From assembly GCA_937959395.1 (NCBI GenBank), contig CALGLR010000049.1, forward strand, positions 1-57,068: a DNA stretch of 57,068 nucleotides, given 5' to 3'. A model generated the notes under the pieces. It saw nothing but the letters and a program-made list of their open reading frames with translations. It was not told where the DNA came from and searched no databases. This DNA comes from an uncultured Flavobacteriaceae bacterium. GTDB taxonomy: Bacteria > Bacteroidota > Bacteroidia > Flavobacteriales > Flavobacteriaceae. Every line of letters begins with the position of its first letter. Within the stretch, counting starts at the first letter, position 1. Positions 32,838 to 42,648 of this stretch are shown here, piece by piece. The translations under genes and the position numbers were made by a program.

Positions 32838-35800
32838 ATGAAATTTAAATCCCTTTTCACTTTGCTCTTTTGCCTCTCAATTCTTTTCTCTTGTAAAAAG
32901 ACCCAGACAGAAACCGATAACCTTTTTAAGTTTAGAGATTACGTAAGTTATACAACTTCAGGACGTATCTCGGTAACGAAAGAAATTCAGATTAACTTAT
33001 CTAAAGCAATAGAACCTTGGGAAATTGGTCAAGATATTCCCAAATCACTTTTTAGTATAAAACCTCATGTAGAAGGGAAATTGGTTGCTAAAAACAAACA
33101 TACAATTACTTTTATACCTGATGAATATTTAAATCCAGATACAGAATATACTGTAACACTAAAGTTAGGTGATTTATATAAAGATATTCCTACGGAATTT
33201 AATGCGTACACCTTTCAGTTTAAAACTATAGAACCCAATTTTAATATTATAACGAATGAATTACAATCTCACAGCAAAGAATGGCAATATCTATTAGGTG
33301 TTGTTCGCGCTTCAGATGTTATTTCTTTAGAAGAAGCTAAACAATTGGTTGAAGCTTCGCAAAAAGGGAAAAAATTAAATATTGTTTGGGAAGAAAAAAG
33401 CGAGCCTTCCAATTTTTTTGAGTTCACTATAGACAGTATTAGTCGCAAAGTTGAAGATTCTAATATTTTAGTAAAATGGGATGGAAAAGCCATAAAAGCA
33501 GATAACTCTGGCGAAAACACCGTAATAATTCCTGGTAAAAATAACTTTACAATTACAAAAATCGATGTCATTCAAAATCCGGAGCAACATCTATCTATTA
33601 ATTTTTCCGATCCTTTAAAAAAACAACAAAATTTTGATGGTTTAGTAACCATTCAAAATATGAAGAACCCAAAATACATTGTAGATGGTAATGTTCTTAA
33701 AGCCTACCCAAATTCTAAAATTACTGGAAACGTACAAGTCGAGGTTTTTCAAGGTATAAAAAACACTGAAGGTTATAAACTAAAAACACCCTTCTCTCAA
33801 ACACTATCTTTCGAGTCTGTAAAACCAGAAGTACGCTTAATAAATAGTGGCGTTATTTTACCAAACTCTCAAGAACTTAAATTTAATTTTGAAGCCGTAA
33901 ACTTAAGAGCTGTAGATGTTCGTGTGATTAAAATTTTTGAAGATAATATTCTACAATTTTTACAAAACAATGAATTACATAGCAATAACCAAAATGCGAT
34001 ACGCCAAGTGGGAAGGCGCATTGCAAAAAAAACGATAGAACTTCAAGAAAAAAACACTCAGAATACAGACCAATGGAAAACGTATAGCATTGATTTATCT
34101 AAATTTTTTACTGCTGATAAAGGCGCCATCTATAGAGTAGAATTAAGTTATAAGAAAGCGTACTCTTTATACGATTGCGAAAGCAATCAAAACATTACAA
34201 ACTCTGAAAACAATGACGATTATTATGAAGATGAATACTATGAAGACGATTACTATTATGATGAAGATTATAGAACCTCTACAACTGAAGATGAAGATGT
34301 ACGAGAAGAAGAGTACTGGGATAATTTAACCTATAGCTACAGAGATAACAATCACAATTGGAGAGATCGTAAGAACCCATGTAAAGACGCTTATTACAAT
34401 AACGACCGAATCGTTTATCAAAACCTTTTAGCTTCTAACCTTGGAGTTATTGCAAAAAAAGGTGCAAATAAAAACTATTACTTTGCTGTAACTAATATAC
34501 TCACTACCGAAGTAGAAGCCAATGCAACTATTGCGCTTTATAATTACCAACAACAGGAAATACAACGTATAAAAACAGATTCTGAAGGTTTAGCTAAAAT
34601 TGAAATACGCGAACACGCCGCTTTTGCAATAGTTACGAAAAATGATAACACCACTTATATTAAATTAAAAGATGGAAACTCTTTATCGTTAAGTAAATTT
34701 GATGTGTCTGGACAACATTTACAACGGGGACTTAAAGGTTATACTTATGGAGAACGCGGTGTTTGGCGTCCAGGAGATTCTCTACACTTAACTTTTATGT
34801 TAAATGATGCTGCAAATAAGCTCCCTAAAAATCATCCTGTTAAATTAGAAGTTACAGGTCCTAATGGTAAATTGGCCTATAAAAAAATAACAAGTAATCA
34901 TCTTAATCACTTTTACAAATTTACGGTACCTACAGCCATGGCTGATAAAACAGGAAATTGGAATGCTAAAATAAGTGTTGGTGGTGCTACTTTTTATAAA
35001 GCACTTAAAATTGAAACCGTTAAACCAAACCGTTTAAAAATTAAAATAGATTTTGATCAGGAAATTCTATCTAGTACAAAACCATTAAATGGAACATTAG
35101 ATGTAAAATGGCTTCATGGTGCGCCTGCAAAAAATATAAAAGCAGAGATTAAAGCCAAATTTAATATGGATTACTCTGGCTTTAAAAATTATAGCGATTA
35201 TGTTTTTAGAGATCCTTCAAAGAAATTTAAAGGAGATGAAATGACTCTTTTTGAAGGCACGTTAGATGAAAATGGTATCGCAAAAATTACAAACGATTTA
35301 AAAATTGGGCGCTCTGCTCCTGGGATGCTAAATGCGCAGTTTTTAGTTCGTGCATTCGAAAATGGAGGTGATTTTTCAATGGATGCATTTAGTATGAAAT
35401 ATGCGCCATACAAATCATTTGTAGGATTAAAGTCTCCTAAAAGTAGAGCTTACGGCTCTTATTTTACAGATGAAAACCAAACGTTTGATATTGTGGTTGT
35501 AGACGATCAAGGAAAACCTATTAAACGCAACAATTTAGAAGTTAAAGTATACAAAGTTGAATGGCGCTGGTGGTGGAACTCCTCTTACGATGATCTTTCA
35601 AAATATACATCTGGGACGTATCACAAACCTTTTTTGAATACTAAAATAAACACCAATGCGAATGGTAAAGCGAGTTTTAATATTAATGTTCCTGATGCTG
35701 TTGGAGGTCGTTATCTTATTCGTGTATACGACCCAGTAAGTGGTCATGCCACAGGACGCACGACTTATTTCTATAAAAACTGGTGGCGTAAACAACCAAC

Positions 35801-38426
35801 TGGCGATAAAGAAGCAGCTAAAATGTTAGTATTTGCTGCCGATAAGGAAAATTATAATGTTGGTGAAACTGCAAAAATCACTTTTCCGTCTGGAACCGAA
35901 GGACGCGCTCTTATAAGCATAGAAAATGGTAGTGAAGTACTTGAGCACAAATGGATAAAAACAGTTAAAGGAGAAACTACTGTAGATATTCCTATTACTA
36001 AAAACATGGCACCAAATGTCTTTGTTAATATTTCATTATTACAACCTCATGCCTCTACAGCAAACGATTTACCATTGCGATTATATGGAATAATTCCATT
36101 ACTTGTTGAAGATCCAAATACAAAATTAGAACCAGAACTACGAATGCCTTCTGTTTTAAGACCAGAACAAGAATTTGATGTTATTGTTTCTGAAAAAAAT
36201 AGTAAATCCATGACCTACACCATTGCAATGGTAGAAGAAGGTTTATTAGATCTTACCAGATTTAAAACACCTAATGCTTGGGCAGAATTTTACGCTCGTG
36301 AAGCCTTAGGCGTAAAAACATGGGACATTTTTGATGATGTTATTGGCGCTTACAGCGGAAGTATTGATCAAATCTTTGCTATTGGTGGTGATGGCAGTGC
36401 TGCTGCTGGAAAAAACAAAAAAGCCAATCGTTTTAAGCCAGTAGTTAAATTTCTAGGTCCTTTTAAATTAGAAAACGGTCAAAGAAAAACACATACCATT
36501 AAATTACCTAATTACATTGGTGCTGTTCGTACAATGGTCGTTGCTGGAAATAACGAAATAGAAGCTTATGGAAGCGCAGACAAATCAGTTCAAGTTAAAA
36601 AACCTTTAATGGTTTTAGCTACGGTTCCTAGAAAATTAAGCCCTGGTGAAAAAGTAACATTGCCCGTAACTGTTTTTGCAATGGAACCCAATGTTAAAAA
36701 CGTAGATATTAAACTAAAACTTAGCGATGGCATCTCTATAATAGGAGATCAAACTAAAACATTGAAATTCGCTAAACCAGATGAGCAAATGGCTTATTTT
36801 GAATTAGATGTTAGCAAAGCCAATGGCATTAATACAATTGAAGTTATTGCAACTGGAAATGGCGAAAAATCGACTTATAAAGTAGAGTTAGATATTATAA
36901 ACCCTAATCCTATAAGTTCTAAAGTTATCGATAAGACCATTACCTCAAATACAGAAGAAGTCTTAACGTTTTCAACGTTTGGTGTGCCAGGAACAAATAG
37001 TGCTACAATAGAGTTTTCAACCTTACCTCCTATGGATTTCTCTCGCCGTTTACAATATCTAGTGCGATACCCTCATGGTTGTGTAGAACAAACCACATCG
37101 AGTGTATTTCCTCAACTCTATTTAGCTGATATTTTTGATTTACCGCATGAAAAAAAGCAACAAATCCAAACCAATATAGAAAATGGTATTAAACGCTTAG
37201 GTTTTTTCCAAAGACCAAATGGCGGAATGAGCTATTGGATGGGAGAAAATAATGCGAACGACTGGGGAACAAGTTACTCTGGACATTTTATGATCGAAGC
37301 CGAGAAAAAAGGATTTGTATTACCGTTAACCTTTAAAAGTAATTGGTTAAAATATCAAAAGCAAGCCGCTCAAAATTGGCGTCCGAGCTATAAATCGTAT
37401 CATTCAGATTTAGCTCAAGCATACCGATTATACACTTTAGCATTAGCAGGAAGCCCTGACTTAGCAGCAATGAATAGATTACGTGAATTTAGTGAGATTT
37501 CTAACGAAGCAAAATGGCGATTAGCTGCGGCATACGCACTAGCAGGGCAAACTGAAGCTAGTAATAAAGTAGCTAGTACAGCTAACATAGAATTTAAAGC
37601 ACCACGATATAATTATTACACATATGGTTCTTTAGATAGAAATAGAGCGATGGCATTAGAAACAATGGTCATTACCAAAGATAAGCGTGTTCGCGGTATC
37701 GCAGAAACAATTGCCAAAGACCTTTCTAATAGTAACCGCTGGATGAGCACTCAAACGACAGCTTATAGTTTATTAGCCATGGCCAAAATGGTTAAAGCCA
37801 ATGGCGGAAAAGCATTAGATCTTAGTTTCACTAGCAACGGAAAAACAGAAACGATTACAACTAAAAGCGCTATTGCTCAACGTGATTTACCAATAGTTGA
37901 TGGAGAGAATGCAATAACGATTAAGAGTAACAAAAATAACGTGGTTTATGCGCGCATTCTTAATTCTGGAAAACTACCATTAGGGAAAGAATTGGTCGAA
38001 CAACGTGGTTTAAGTGTTAGCGTTGTTTACAAAGATTTAAAAGGAAACGAAATAGAAATCGCAAACCTTCAACAGGGTCAAGATTTTGTCGCAACTGTTA
38101 GCGTTAGTAATCTTAAAAATAATAGTGTGAAGGACGTTGCTCTTACTCAAATATTCCCTTCAGGTTGGGAAATTGTAAATACCCGTTTTACAGCATTTGG
38201 AAGCACAACAACTAGCCAAGCACGATTTACAGATATTCGCGATGATAGAGTAAATTTCTATTTCGATTTAGGTAAAAATGGAAAGTATGGTACAAAAACA
38301 TTTAATGTGATGTTAAACGCAGCTTATTTAGGACGCTATTACCTTCCTGGAGTTCAAGCAGAAGCTATGTACGATAATGAGTATTTAGTAAGAACTAAGG
38401 GGCGATGGATTACTGTAAAAAAATAA
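32838..38426 (+). CDS. Alpha-2-macroglobulin family lipoprotein
   Basis: An 1862-aa lipoprotein: signal with lipobox ending ILFSC, Cys19, then macroglobulin-like beta domains. The bait/A2M region includes a YGERGVWRPGDSLHL signature near residue 640. A thioester motif is present (Cys1415 in HGCVEQTT, Gln1418), followed by the alpha-helical thioester domain and a C-terminal receptor-like domain. It is presumed to trap proteases that enter the periplasm. An odd insert near 455-500 is almost wholly Asp, Glu and Tyr. It is paired with pbpC downstream, the classic yfhM-pbpC association thought to link cell-wall repair with protease defence. Confidence 0.95.
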   Translation: MKFKSLFTLLFCLSILFSCKKTQTETDNLFKFRDYVSYTTSGRISVTKEIQINLSKAIEPWEIGQDIPKSLFSIKPHVEGKLVAKNKHTITFIPDEYLNPDTEYTVTLKLGDLYKDIPTEFNAYTFQFKTIEPNFNIITNELQSHSKEWQYLLGVVRASDVISLEEAKQLVEASQKGKKLNIVWEEKSEPSNFFEFTIDSISRKVEDSNILVKWDGKAIKADNSGENTVIIPGKNNFTITKIDVIQNPEQHLSINFSDPLKKQQNFDGLVTIQNMKNPKYIVDGNVLKAYPNSKITGNVQVEVFQGIKNTEGYKLKTPFSQTLSFESVKPEVRLINSGVILPNSQELKFNFEAVNLRAVDVRVIKIFEDNILQFLQNNELHSNNQNAIRQVGRRIAKKTIELQEKNTQNTDQWKTYSIDLSKFFTADKGAIYRVELSYKKAYSLYDCESNQNITNSENNDDYYEDEYYEDDYYYDEDYRTSTTEDEDVREEEYWDNLTYSYRDNNHNWRDRKNPCKDAYYNNDRIVYQNLLASNLGVIAKKGANKNYYFAVTNILTTEVEANATIALYNYQQQEIQRIKTDSEGLAKIEIREHAAFAIVTKNDNTTYIKLKDGNSLSLSKFDVSGQHLQRGLKGYTYGERGVWRPGDSLHLTFMLNDAANKLPKNHPVKLEVTGPNGKLAYKKITSNHLNHFYKFTVPTAMADKTGNWNAKISVGGATFYKALKIETVKPNRLKIKIDFDQEILSSTKPLNGTLDVKWLHGAPAKNIKAEIKAKFNMDYSGFKNYSDYVFRDPSKKFKGDEMTLFEGTLDENGIAKITNDLKIGRSAPGMLNAQFLVRAFENGGDFSMDAFSMKYAPYKSFVGLKSPKSRAYGSYFTDENQTFDIVVVDDQGKPIKRNNLEVKVYKVEWRWWWNSSYDDLSKYTSGTYHKPFLNTKINTNANGKASFNINVPDAVGGRYLIRVYDPVSGHATGRTTYFYKNWWRKQPTGDKEAAKMLVFAADKENYNVGETAKITFPSGTEGRALISIENGSEVLEHKWIKTVKGETTVDIPITKNMAPNVFVNISLLQPHASTANDLPLRLYGIIPLLVEDPNTKLEPELRMPSVLRPEQEFDVIVSEKNSKSMTYTIAMVEEGLLDLTRFKTPNAWAEFYAREALGVKTWDIFDDVIGAYSGSIDQIFAIGGDGSAAAGKNKKANRFKPVVKFLGPFKLENGQRKTHTIKLPNYIGAVRTMVVAGNNEIEAYGSADKSVQVKKPLMVLATVPRKLSPGEKVTLPVTVFAMEPNVKNVDIKLKLSDGISIIGDQTKTLKFAKPDEQMAYFELDVSKANGINTIEVIATGNGEKSTYKVELDIINPNPISSKVIDKTITSNTEEVLTFSTFGVPGTNSATIEFSTLPPMDFSRRLQYLVRYPHGCVEQTTSSVFPQLYLADIFDLPHEKKQQIQTNIENGIKRLGFFQRPNGGMSYWMGENNANDWGTSYSGHFMIEAEKKGFVLPLTFKSNWLKYQKQAAQNWRPSYKSYHSDLAQAYRLYTLALAGSPDLAAMNRLREFSEISNEAKWRLAAAYALAGQTEASNKVASTANIEFKAPRYNYYTYGSLDRNRAMALETMVITKDKRVRGIAETIAKDLSNSNRWMSTQTTAYSLLAMAKMVKANGGKALDLSFTSNGKTETITTKSAIAQRDLPIVDGENAITIKSNKNNVVYARILNSGKLPLGKELVEQRGLSVSVVYKDLKGNEIEIANLQQGQDFVATVSVSNLKNNSVKDVALTQIFPSGWEIVNTRFTAFGSTTTSQARFTDIRDDRVNFYFDLGKNGKYGTKTFNVMLNAAYLGRYYLPGVQAEAMYDNEYLVRTKGRWITVKK

Positions 38427-38536
38427 CACTTCGGCTACGCTCAGTGACCAACTTGTCATATTTTATTTATGATGCTTCGGCTAGGCTCAGTGACCGGTTT
38501 ACGTATAGAGTCTGGTCCCTGAGCGAAGCCGAAGTG
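38427..38536. repeat. Inverted dispersed repeat after the alpha-2-macroglobulin gene
   Basis: Left arm 38427-38450 and right arm 38513-38536 are 24-bp imperfect inverted repeats (CACTTCGGCTxCGCTCAG family). A third copy lies between them at 38475-38495. The structure begins at the base after the stop codon and may act as a terminator or mRNA stabiliser. Confidence 0.75.
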
Positions 38537-38555
38537 AACCTATAATAACTATAAC

Positions 38556-38891
38556 ATGAACAAAGATTTTAAACCCTATTATGCCGTAATATTTACTTCA
38601 ACAAGAACAGAAGGAGATAACGGCTATTCAGAAATGTCTAACCTTATGGAAAAACTAGCCAAAGAACAAGACGGATTCATAAGTATGGATAGCGCCAAGA
38701 ATGAAGTTGGAATAACAATTAGTTATTGGAGAAACAAAGAAGCTATAGCTAATTGGAAACAGCAAAGTGATCACCAAATAGCGCAAAAACTAGGCATTAA
38801 ACAATGGTATAAATGGTACAATGTTCGAATTTGTAAAGTAGAACGAGAATACAGTTACCGCGAAGGCGGGAATCTTAAAGGAGATGAGTAA
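38556..38891 (+). CDS. Antibiotic biosynthesis monooxygenase (ABM) domain protein
   Basis: A 111-aa protein with a dimeric alpha/beta ABM fold: residues 5-100 show YYAVIFTSTRTE, a central EQDGFISMDSA and VGITISYWRNKEAIANWK, the usual landmarks. Members may oxidise small aromatic substrates or bind haem; the substrate here is unknown. The C-terminal codons after residue 100 are read through a copy of the CCCGCCTTCGCGGG hairpin repeat (38858-38875), giving an extra tail (YREGGNLKGDE). It lies between the alpha-2-macroglobulin and pbpC genes. Confidence 0.88.
   Translation: MNKDFKPYYAVIFTSTRTEGDNGYSEMSNLMEKLAKEQDGFISMDSAKNEVGITISYWRNKEAIANWKQQSDHQIAQKLGIKQWYKWYNVRICKVEREYSYREGGNLKGDE
38858..38875. 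repeat. Hairpin-family repeat inside a coding C-terminus
   Basis: CCGCGAAGGCGGGAATCT, the reverse complement of the sequence at 24723-24740 apart from one end base. Here it is translated as the end of the ABM protein, showing that these repeats can extend proteins. Confidence 0.7.
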
Positions 38892-38958
38892 TAACTCTCA
38901 GTCAACTCCCCTTTTAAGAGATCGAGTTAAGAATATAATTACTAACAAGAATAAACTC

Positions 38959-38981
38959 GGTCACTGAGCGTAGCCGAAGTG
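38959..38981. repeat. Dispersed repeat (CACTTCGGCT family, inverted)
   Basis: GGTCACTGAGCGTAGCCGAA and three more bases, the reverse complement of the arm at 38427-38450 with few changes. It lies in the gap before pbpC, where a decayed hairpin repeat (38991-39016) also abuts the start codon. Confidence 0.75.
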
Positions 38982-39016
38982 AAAATTAATGAGATACACG
39001 CTTTCGCGGGCATGAA

Positions 39017-41368
39017 ATGAAAAAAATAATAGCATACATAAAACACAATAAAATTAAAACTGCAATTATAGCAGTACTATTGCTTGCCTATTATTTTAGT
39101 ATTTCTGGGGCATTATTTAAAGACCCTACAGCTACTGTTATTACAAGTAAAAATAATGAACTACTAGGCGCTCAAATTGCAAAAGATGGACAATGGCGAT
39201 TTCCTGAAAATGATAGTATTCCAGAAAAATTTAAAACCTGTATTATTCAATTTGAAGATGAATATTTTTATAAGCATCCAGGTTTTAATCCCATTTCAAT
39301 TTTTAAAGCGCTTAAAGATAATATCAATTCTGGTAAAGTAAAACGAGGAGGAAGTACCATTACGCAACAAACCATACGATTAGCTAGAAAAGGAAAACCA
39401 AGAACTTACTTTGAAAAATTTAAAGAACTTATTCTTGCGACTAGATTAGAGTTTAAGCATAATAAGGAAAAAATTTTATCATTGTATTCTAACCATGCGC
39501 CTTTTGGTGGGAATGTCGTAGGTCTCGATGCCGCTTCGTGGCGTTATTTTAATAGAAATGCTCAAGAACTTTCATGGGCAGAAAATGCGACTTTAGCTGT
39601 TTTACCTAACGCTCCCAGTTTAATTTATCCAGGGAAAAACCAACAACGATTATTAAACAAAAGGAATCGATTATTAAAAAAACTATTAGAAAAAAAGGTT
39701 ATAGATACCTTAACCTATGATTTATCAATTGCTGAAAGCTTACCACAAAAACCGTATCCACTTCCTCAAATTGCACCTCATTTATTACAACGTATTTCTA
39801 AGACTAATAAAGGAGAAAACGTACACACAACAATAAATAGGCAATATCAAGAGCAAACTAATGCTATTGTAAAAAACCATTATAACCATTTAAGAGAGAA
39901 TGAGATTTATAATATCTCGGTATTAATTTTAGATGTAAATACTAGAGAAGTTCTAACGTACATTGGTAATTCTCCTACCGATAAAGCACATCAAAAAGAT
40001 GTGGATGTTATTAATAAAGGCAGGAGTACAGGAAGTATTCTTAAACCTTTTTTATATACAGCAGTTTTAGATGCTGGAGACCTACTTCCTAATACTTTAA
40101 TTGCAGATGTACCCACGCAGTTTGGGAGCTATTCGCCTGAAAATTATTATAAAGAATTTGATGGAGCAGTGCCTGCAAAGCGTGCGTTATCTAGATCATT
40201 AAATGTGCCTTCTGTAAGAATGCTTCAAAAATTTGGGTTAGATCGATTTCATCATTACCTAAAAGATTTAAACATTAAAGACATTAAATATAATGCGAAT
40301 CATTATGGCCTATCACTTATTCTAGGTGGTGCAGAAAGTAGCCTTTGGGATTTATGCAAAAGTTATGCAAATTTATCTTCTACATTAAACCATTTTAATG
40401 AAAGTTCTAGCGAATATTTTTCTAATGAATTTCGTGAACCTACTTTTTTTGCTTCTGAAACCATTGATTTTGGTAAAAAATCTACTGAAAAAACCCTTTT
40501 TGATGCCGCGTCTATTTATTTAACCTACGAAAGTTTAAAAGAAGTAAATAGACCAGAAAGTGATGAAAACTGGGAATTTTATGATGATTCTAAACAAATT
40601 GCATGGAAAACTGGTACGAGTTATGGATTTAGGGACGCATGGGCTATAGGAACTACAAAAGATTATGTGGTTGGCGTTTGGGTAGGAAACGCAGATGGTG
40701 AAGGTAGGCCTGGCTTAGTTGGAGTGCAAGCTGCAGCACCTATTCTCTTTGATGTATTTGATATTTTGCCTAATAGTGAATGGTTTGCTAAACCTTTTGA
40801 TGAAATGCAAGAAGTCGCTATTTGTAGTAAAAGTGGTTATAGAGCGAATACCTATTGTACAGAAAAAAAAACAGAATTTATTCAAACTAGTGGATTAAAA
40901 ACGAAACCATGCCCTTATCATGTTTTAGTTCATTTAGATACTACCGAAAACTTTCAAGTCAATTCTTCTTGTGAAGATTTAAATACAATTACTCACAAGT
41001 CATGGTTTGTCTTACCGCCATTAATGGAATACTATTATAAATCGAAAAACCCATTTTATAAACCGCTTCCTCCTTATAGGAATGACTGCTTAGGAGAGAA
41101 TAGTATAAGAATGGAATTTATATACCCTAAAGAAAAAGCTACTATTTTTTTACCAAAAGATTTTAATGAAACGAAAAACGAATTAGTTCTAAAAGTAGCA
41201 CACTCCAAACCAGAAGCAACTATTTATTGGTACCTAGATAAAACCTTTCTTGGTACAACTACAGATTTACATGATTTCGCTATTATTCCAAAAGTAGGGG
41301 AACACTTAATTACTATTGTAGATGAATTTGGGAATGAAAATAAGCAGAGAATTGTTATTTCTAAATGA
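39017..41368 (+). CDS. pbpC: Penicillin-binding protein 1C
   Basis: A 783-aa bifunctional peptidoglycan synthase in the inner membrane. It has one N-terminal membrane segment (about 15-33) and a glycosyltransferase GT51 domain at 50-230 (catalytic Glu in FEDEYFYKHPG, then RGGSTITQQ). The transpeptidase domain at 290-590 has Ser340 and Lys343 in the SxxK motif, SLN near 394 and KTGTS at 531-535. A C-terminal BiPBP_C beta domain begins near 695. Domains and length are those of PBP1C. It ends 4 bp from the convergent CYTH gene. Confidence 0.96.
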   Translation: MKKIIAYIKHNKIKTAIIAVLLLAYYFSISGALFKDPTATVITSKNNELLGAQIAKDGQWRFPENDSIPEKFKTCIIQFEDEYFYKHPGFNPISIFKALKDNINSGKVKRGGSTITQQTIRLARKGKPRTYFEKFKELILATRLEFKHNKEKILSLYSNHAPFGGNVVGLDAASWRYFNRNAQELSWAENATLAVLPNAPSLIYPGKNQQRLLNKRNRLLKKLLEKKVIDTLTYDLSIAESLPQKPYPLPQIAPHLLQRISKTNKGENVHTTINRQYQEQTNAIVKNHYNHLRENEIYNISVLILDVNTREVLTYIGNSPTDKAHQKDVDVINKGRSTGSILKPFLYTAVLDAGDLLPNTLIADVPTQFGSYSPENYYKEFDGAVPAKRALSRSLNVPSVRMLQKFGLDRFHHYLKDLNIKDIKYNANHYGLSLILGGAESSLWDLCKSYANLSSTLNHFNESSSEYFSNEFREPTFFASETIDFGKKSTEKTLFDAASIYLTYESLKEVNRPESDENWEFYDDSKQIAWKTGTSYGFRDAWAIGTTKDYVVGVWVGNADGEGRPGLVGVQAAAPILFDVFDILPNSEWFAKPFDEMQEVAICSKSGYRANTYCTEKKTEFIQTSGLKTKPCPYHVLVHLDTTENFQVNSSCEDLNTITHKSWFVLPPLMEYYYKSKNPFYKPLPPYRNDCLGENSIRMEFIYPKEKATIFLPKDFNETKNELVLKVAHSKPEATIYWYLDKTFLGTTTDLHDFAIIPKVGEHLITIVDEFGNENKQRIVISK

Positions 41369-41372
41369 ATAC

Positions 41373-41843
41373 TCATTTCCAAAATTTATATGACGTTTTA
41401 CTCAATTGTGAATTATAATATCTAATATCTCCTGTAACCTCATCTCCCAGCCAATCTGGTCTTAAAAAGACGTCTTCCTCTGTTTCCAACTCTACTTCAG
41501 CAATAATTAAACCTTCATTATCACCAAAAAATTCATCAACCTCGAAAGTGTGATTTCCTGCTTTAACTTCGTATCGTATTTTATCGATAATACCTTTCTC
41601 ACAAAGTAACAACAAAGATTCCGCTTCTTCCTTAGTGATTTCTTTTTCCCATTCAAAACGAGATAACCCATTATTGCTAGACTCTCCTTTTATAGTCAAA
41701 AAACCCCTATCTCCCTTTAATCTAACACGAACAGCTCGTTCTTTATGAGAATTTAAATACCCTTGAATAATTCTAGTATTTTTAAAAGCTTCAGTTTTAA
41801 ATGTCTCAAGTTTCACTAAAAATTTACGTTCTATTTCTATCAT
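41373..41843 (-). CDS. CYTH domain protein
   Basis: A 156-aa soluble protein of the CYTH/triphosphate tunnel fold. It begins with the diagnostic ExExK motif (Glu3, Glu5, Lys7 in MIEIERKFLVK). Other tunnel residues include RVRLKGDRGFLTIKG, FEWEKEI, DKIRYEV, EVDEF and IAEVELE. Family members bind or hydrolyse triphosphates with a divalent metal; the exact substrate is unknown. It is followed upstream by an NAD(P)-binding protein gene on the same strand. Confidence 0.93.
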   Translation of the reverse strand: MIEIERKFLVKLETFKTEAFKNTRIIQGYLNSHKERAVRVRLKGDRGFLTIKGESSNNGLSRFEWEKEITKEEAESLLLLCEKGIIDKIRYEVKAGNHTFEVDEFFGDNEGLIIAEVELETEEDVFLRPDWLGDEVTGDIRYYNSQLSKTSYKFWK

Positions 41844-41849
41844 ATTACT

Positions 41850-42512
41850 CTATATAAAATGAGTTATGTCTTCAATTTCATCTGAAAGAATCACTTTTTT
41901 ATGAAAACCCCATTCAGCTAAAAAAATCATACAACTAGCAATTGTTTTTGGATGTATCATTCTGTATTTCTTCAATGTTCCAAAAAGAAAAGGATTAATA
42001 ATCACCATTAATAACTTTCCTAAACACTCCCCTAATCGCCATTCTTTTCTTTTACCTCCTAATAAAGATGGTCGTAAAATATAAGTCTTTTCAATGTTGA
42101 ATTTTAAAATAGCGGCTTCCATATGTCCTTTCGTTTTCGTGTAAAAAGTACGACTATTAATGTCTGCTCCAAGCGAAGAAATAACAATATAACTATTAAT
42201 CTTATTTTCTTTTGCTAAGTTCGCAGCAGAAACAGGAATACCATAATCTATAGATTTATACAACGACCTATTTGGTGTTTTAGCATTTGTAGTTCCAACG
42301 CAACAAAAAACCACATCTCCTTTAAATTCTTCCTTGTAATCATCTAATTTAAAAAGATCGATAAGATGTTCTTCAATTTTAATGTTTGTTATTCCGCAAA
42401 TACTTCTACTAAATAATTTAATTTTTGAAAACGAATTAGTGTTCAATAATAATTGAAGCAACTCGCTACCTACCAAACCTGTTGCTCCTAAAACGATTGC
42501 TGTCTTACTCAT
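41850..42512 (-). CDS. NAD(P)-binding Rossmann-fold protein (HTATIP2-like)
   Basis: About 220 aa with an N-terminal Rossmann motif (VLGATGLVGSELLQLLL) and the FCCVGTT segment, then YxxxK as YTKTKGH near residue 125, typical of the HTATIP2/Fmp52-like atypical short-chain family. The biochemical role is unknown. The frame opens at 42527, but the Met at 42512 directly precedes the Rossmann strand as in relatives and is preferred. It ends 6 bp before the CYTH gene start. Confidence 0.85.
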   Translation of the reverse strand: MSKTAIVLGATGLVGSELLQLLLNTNSFSKIKLFSRSICGITNIKIEEHLIDLFKLDDYKEEFKGDVVFCCVGTTNAKTPNRSLYKSIDYGIPVSAANLAKENKINSYIVISSLGADINSRTFYTKTKGHMEAAILKFNIEKTYILRPSLLGGKRKEWRLGECLGKLLMVIINPFLFGTLKKYRMIHPKTIASCMIFLAEWGFHKKVILSDEIEDITHFI

Positions 42513-42648
42513 ATCTATAATTTGCAATTATTTAAAAAGCTTATAACAAACCATTGGGTTAAAATCTTTAGAAATAAAAAAGTAAATAGTTTCATTTTTT
42601 AGATAAATAACTCAAAGATATAGTATTTTTAAATGAAGAAAATTTGTA

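Noticed and set aside
38427-38981. CACTTCGGCT repeats as a coding region or IS ends
   Set aside because: No open frame or transposase lies between them, and copies elsewhere (18866-18890) are single and isolated. They are dispersed repeats.
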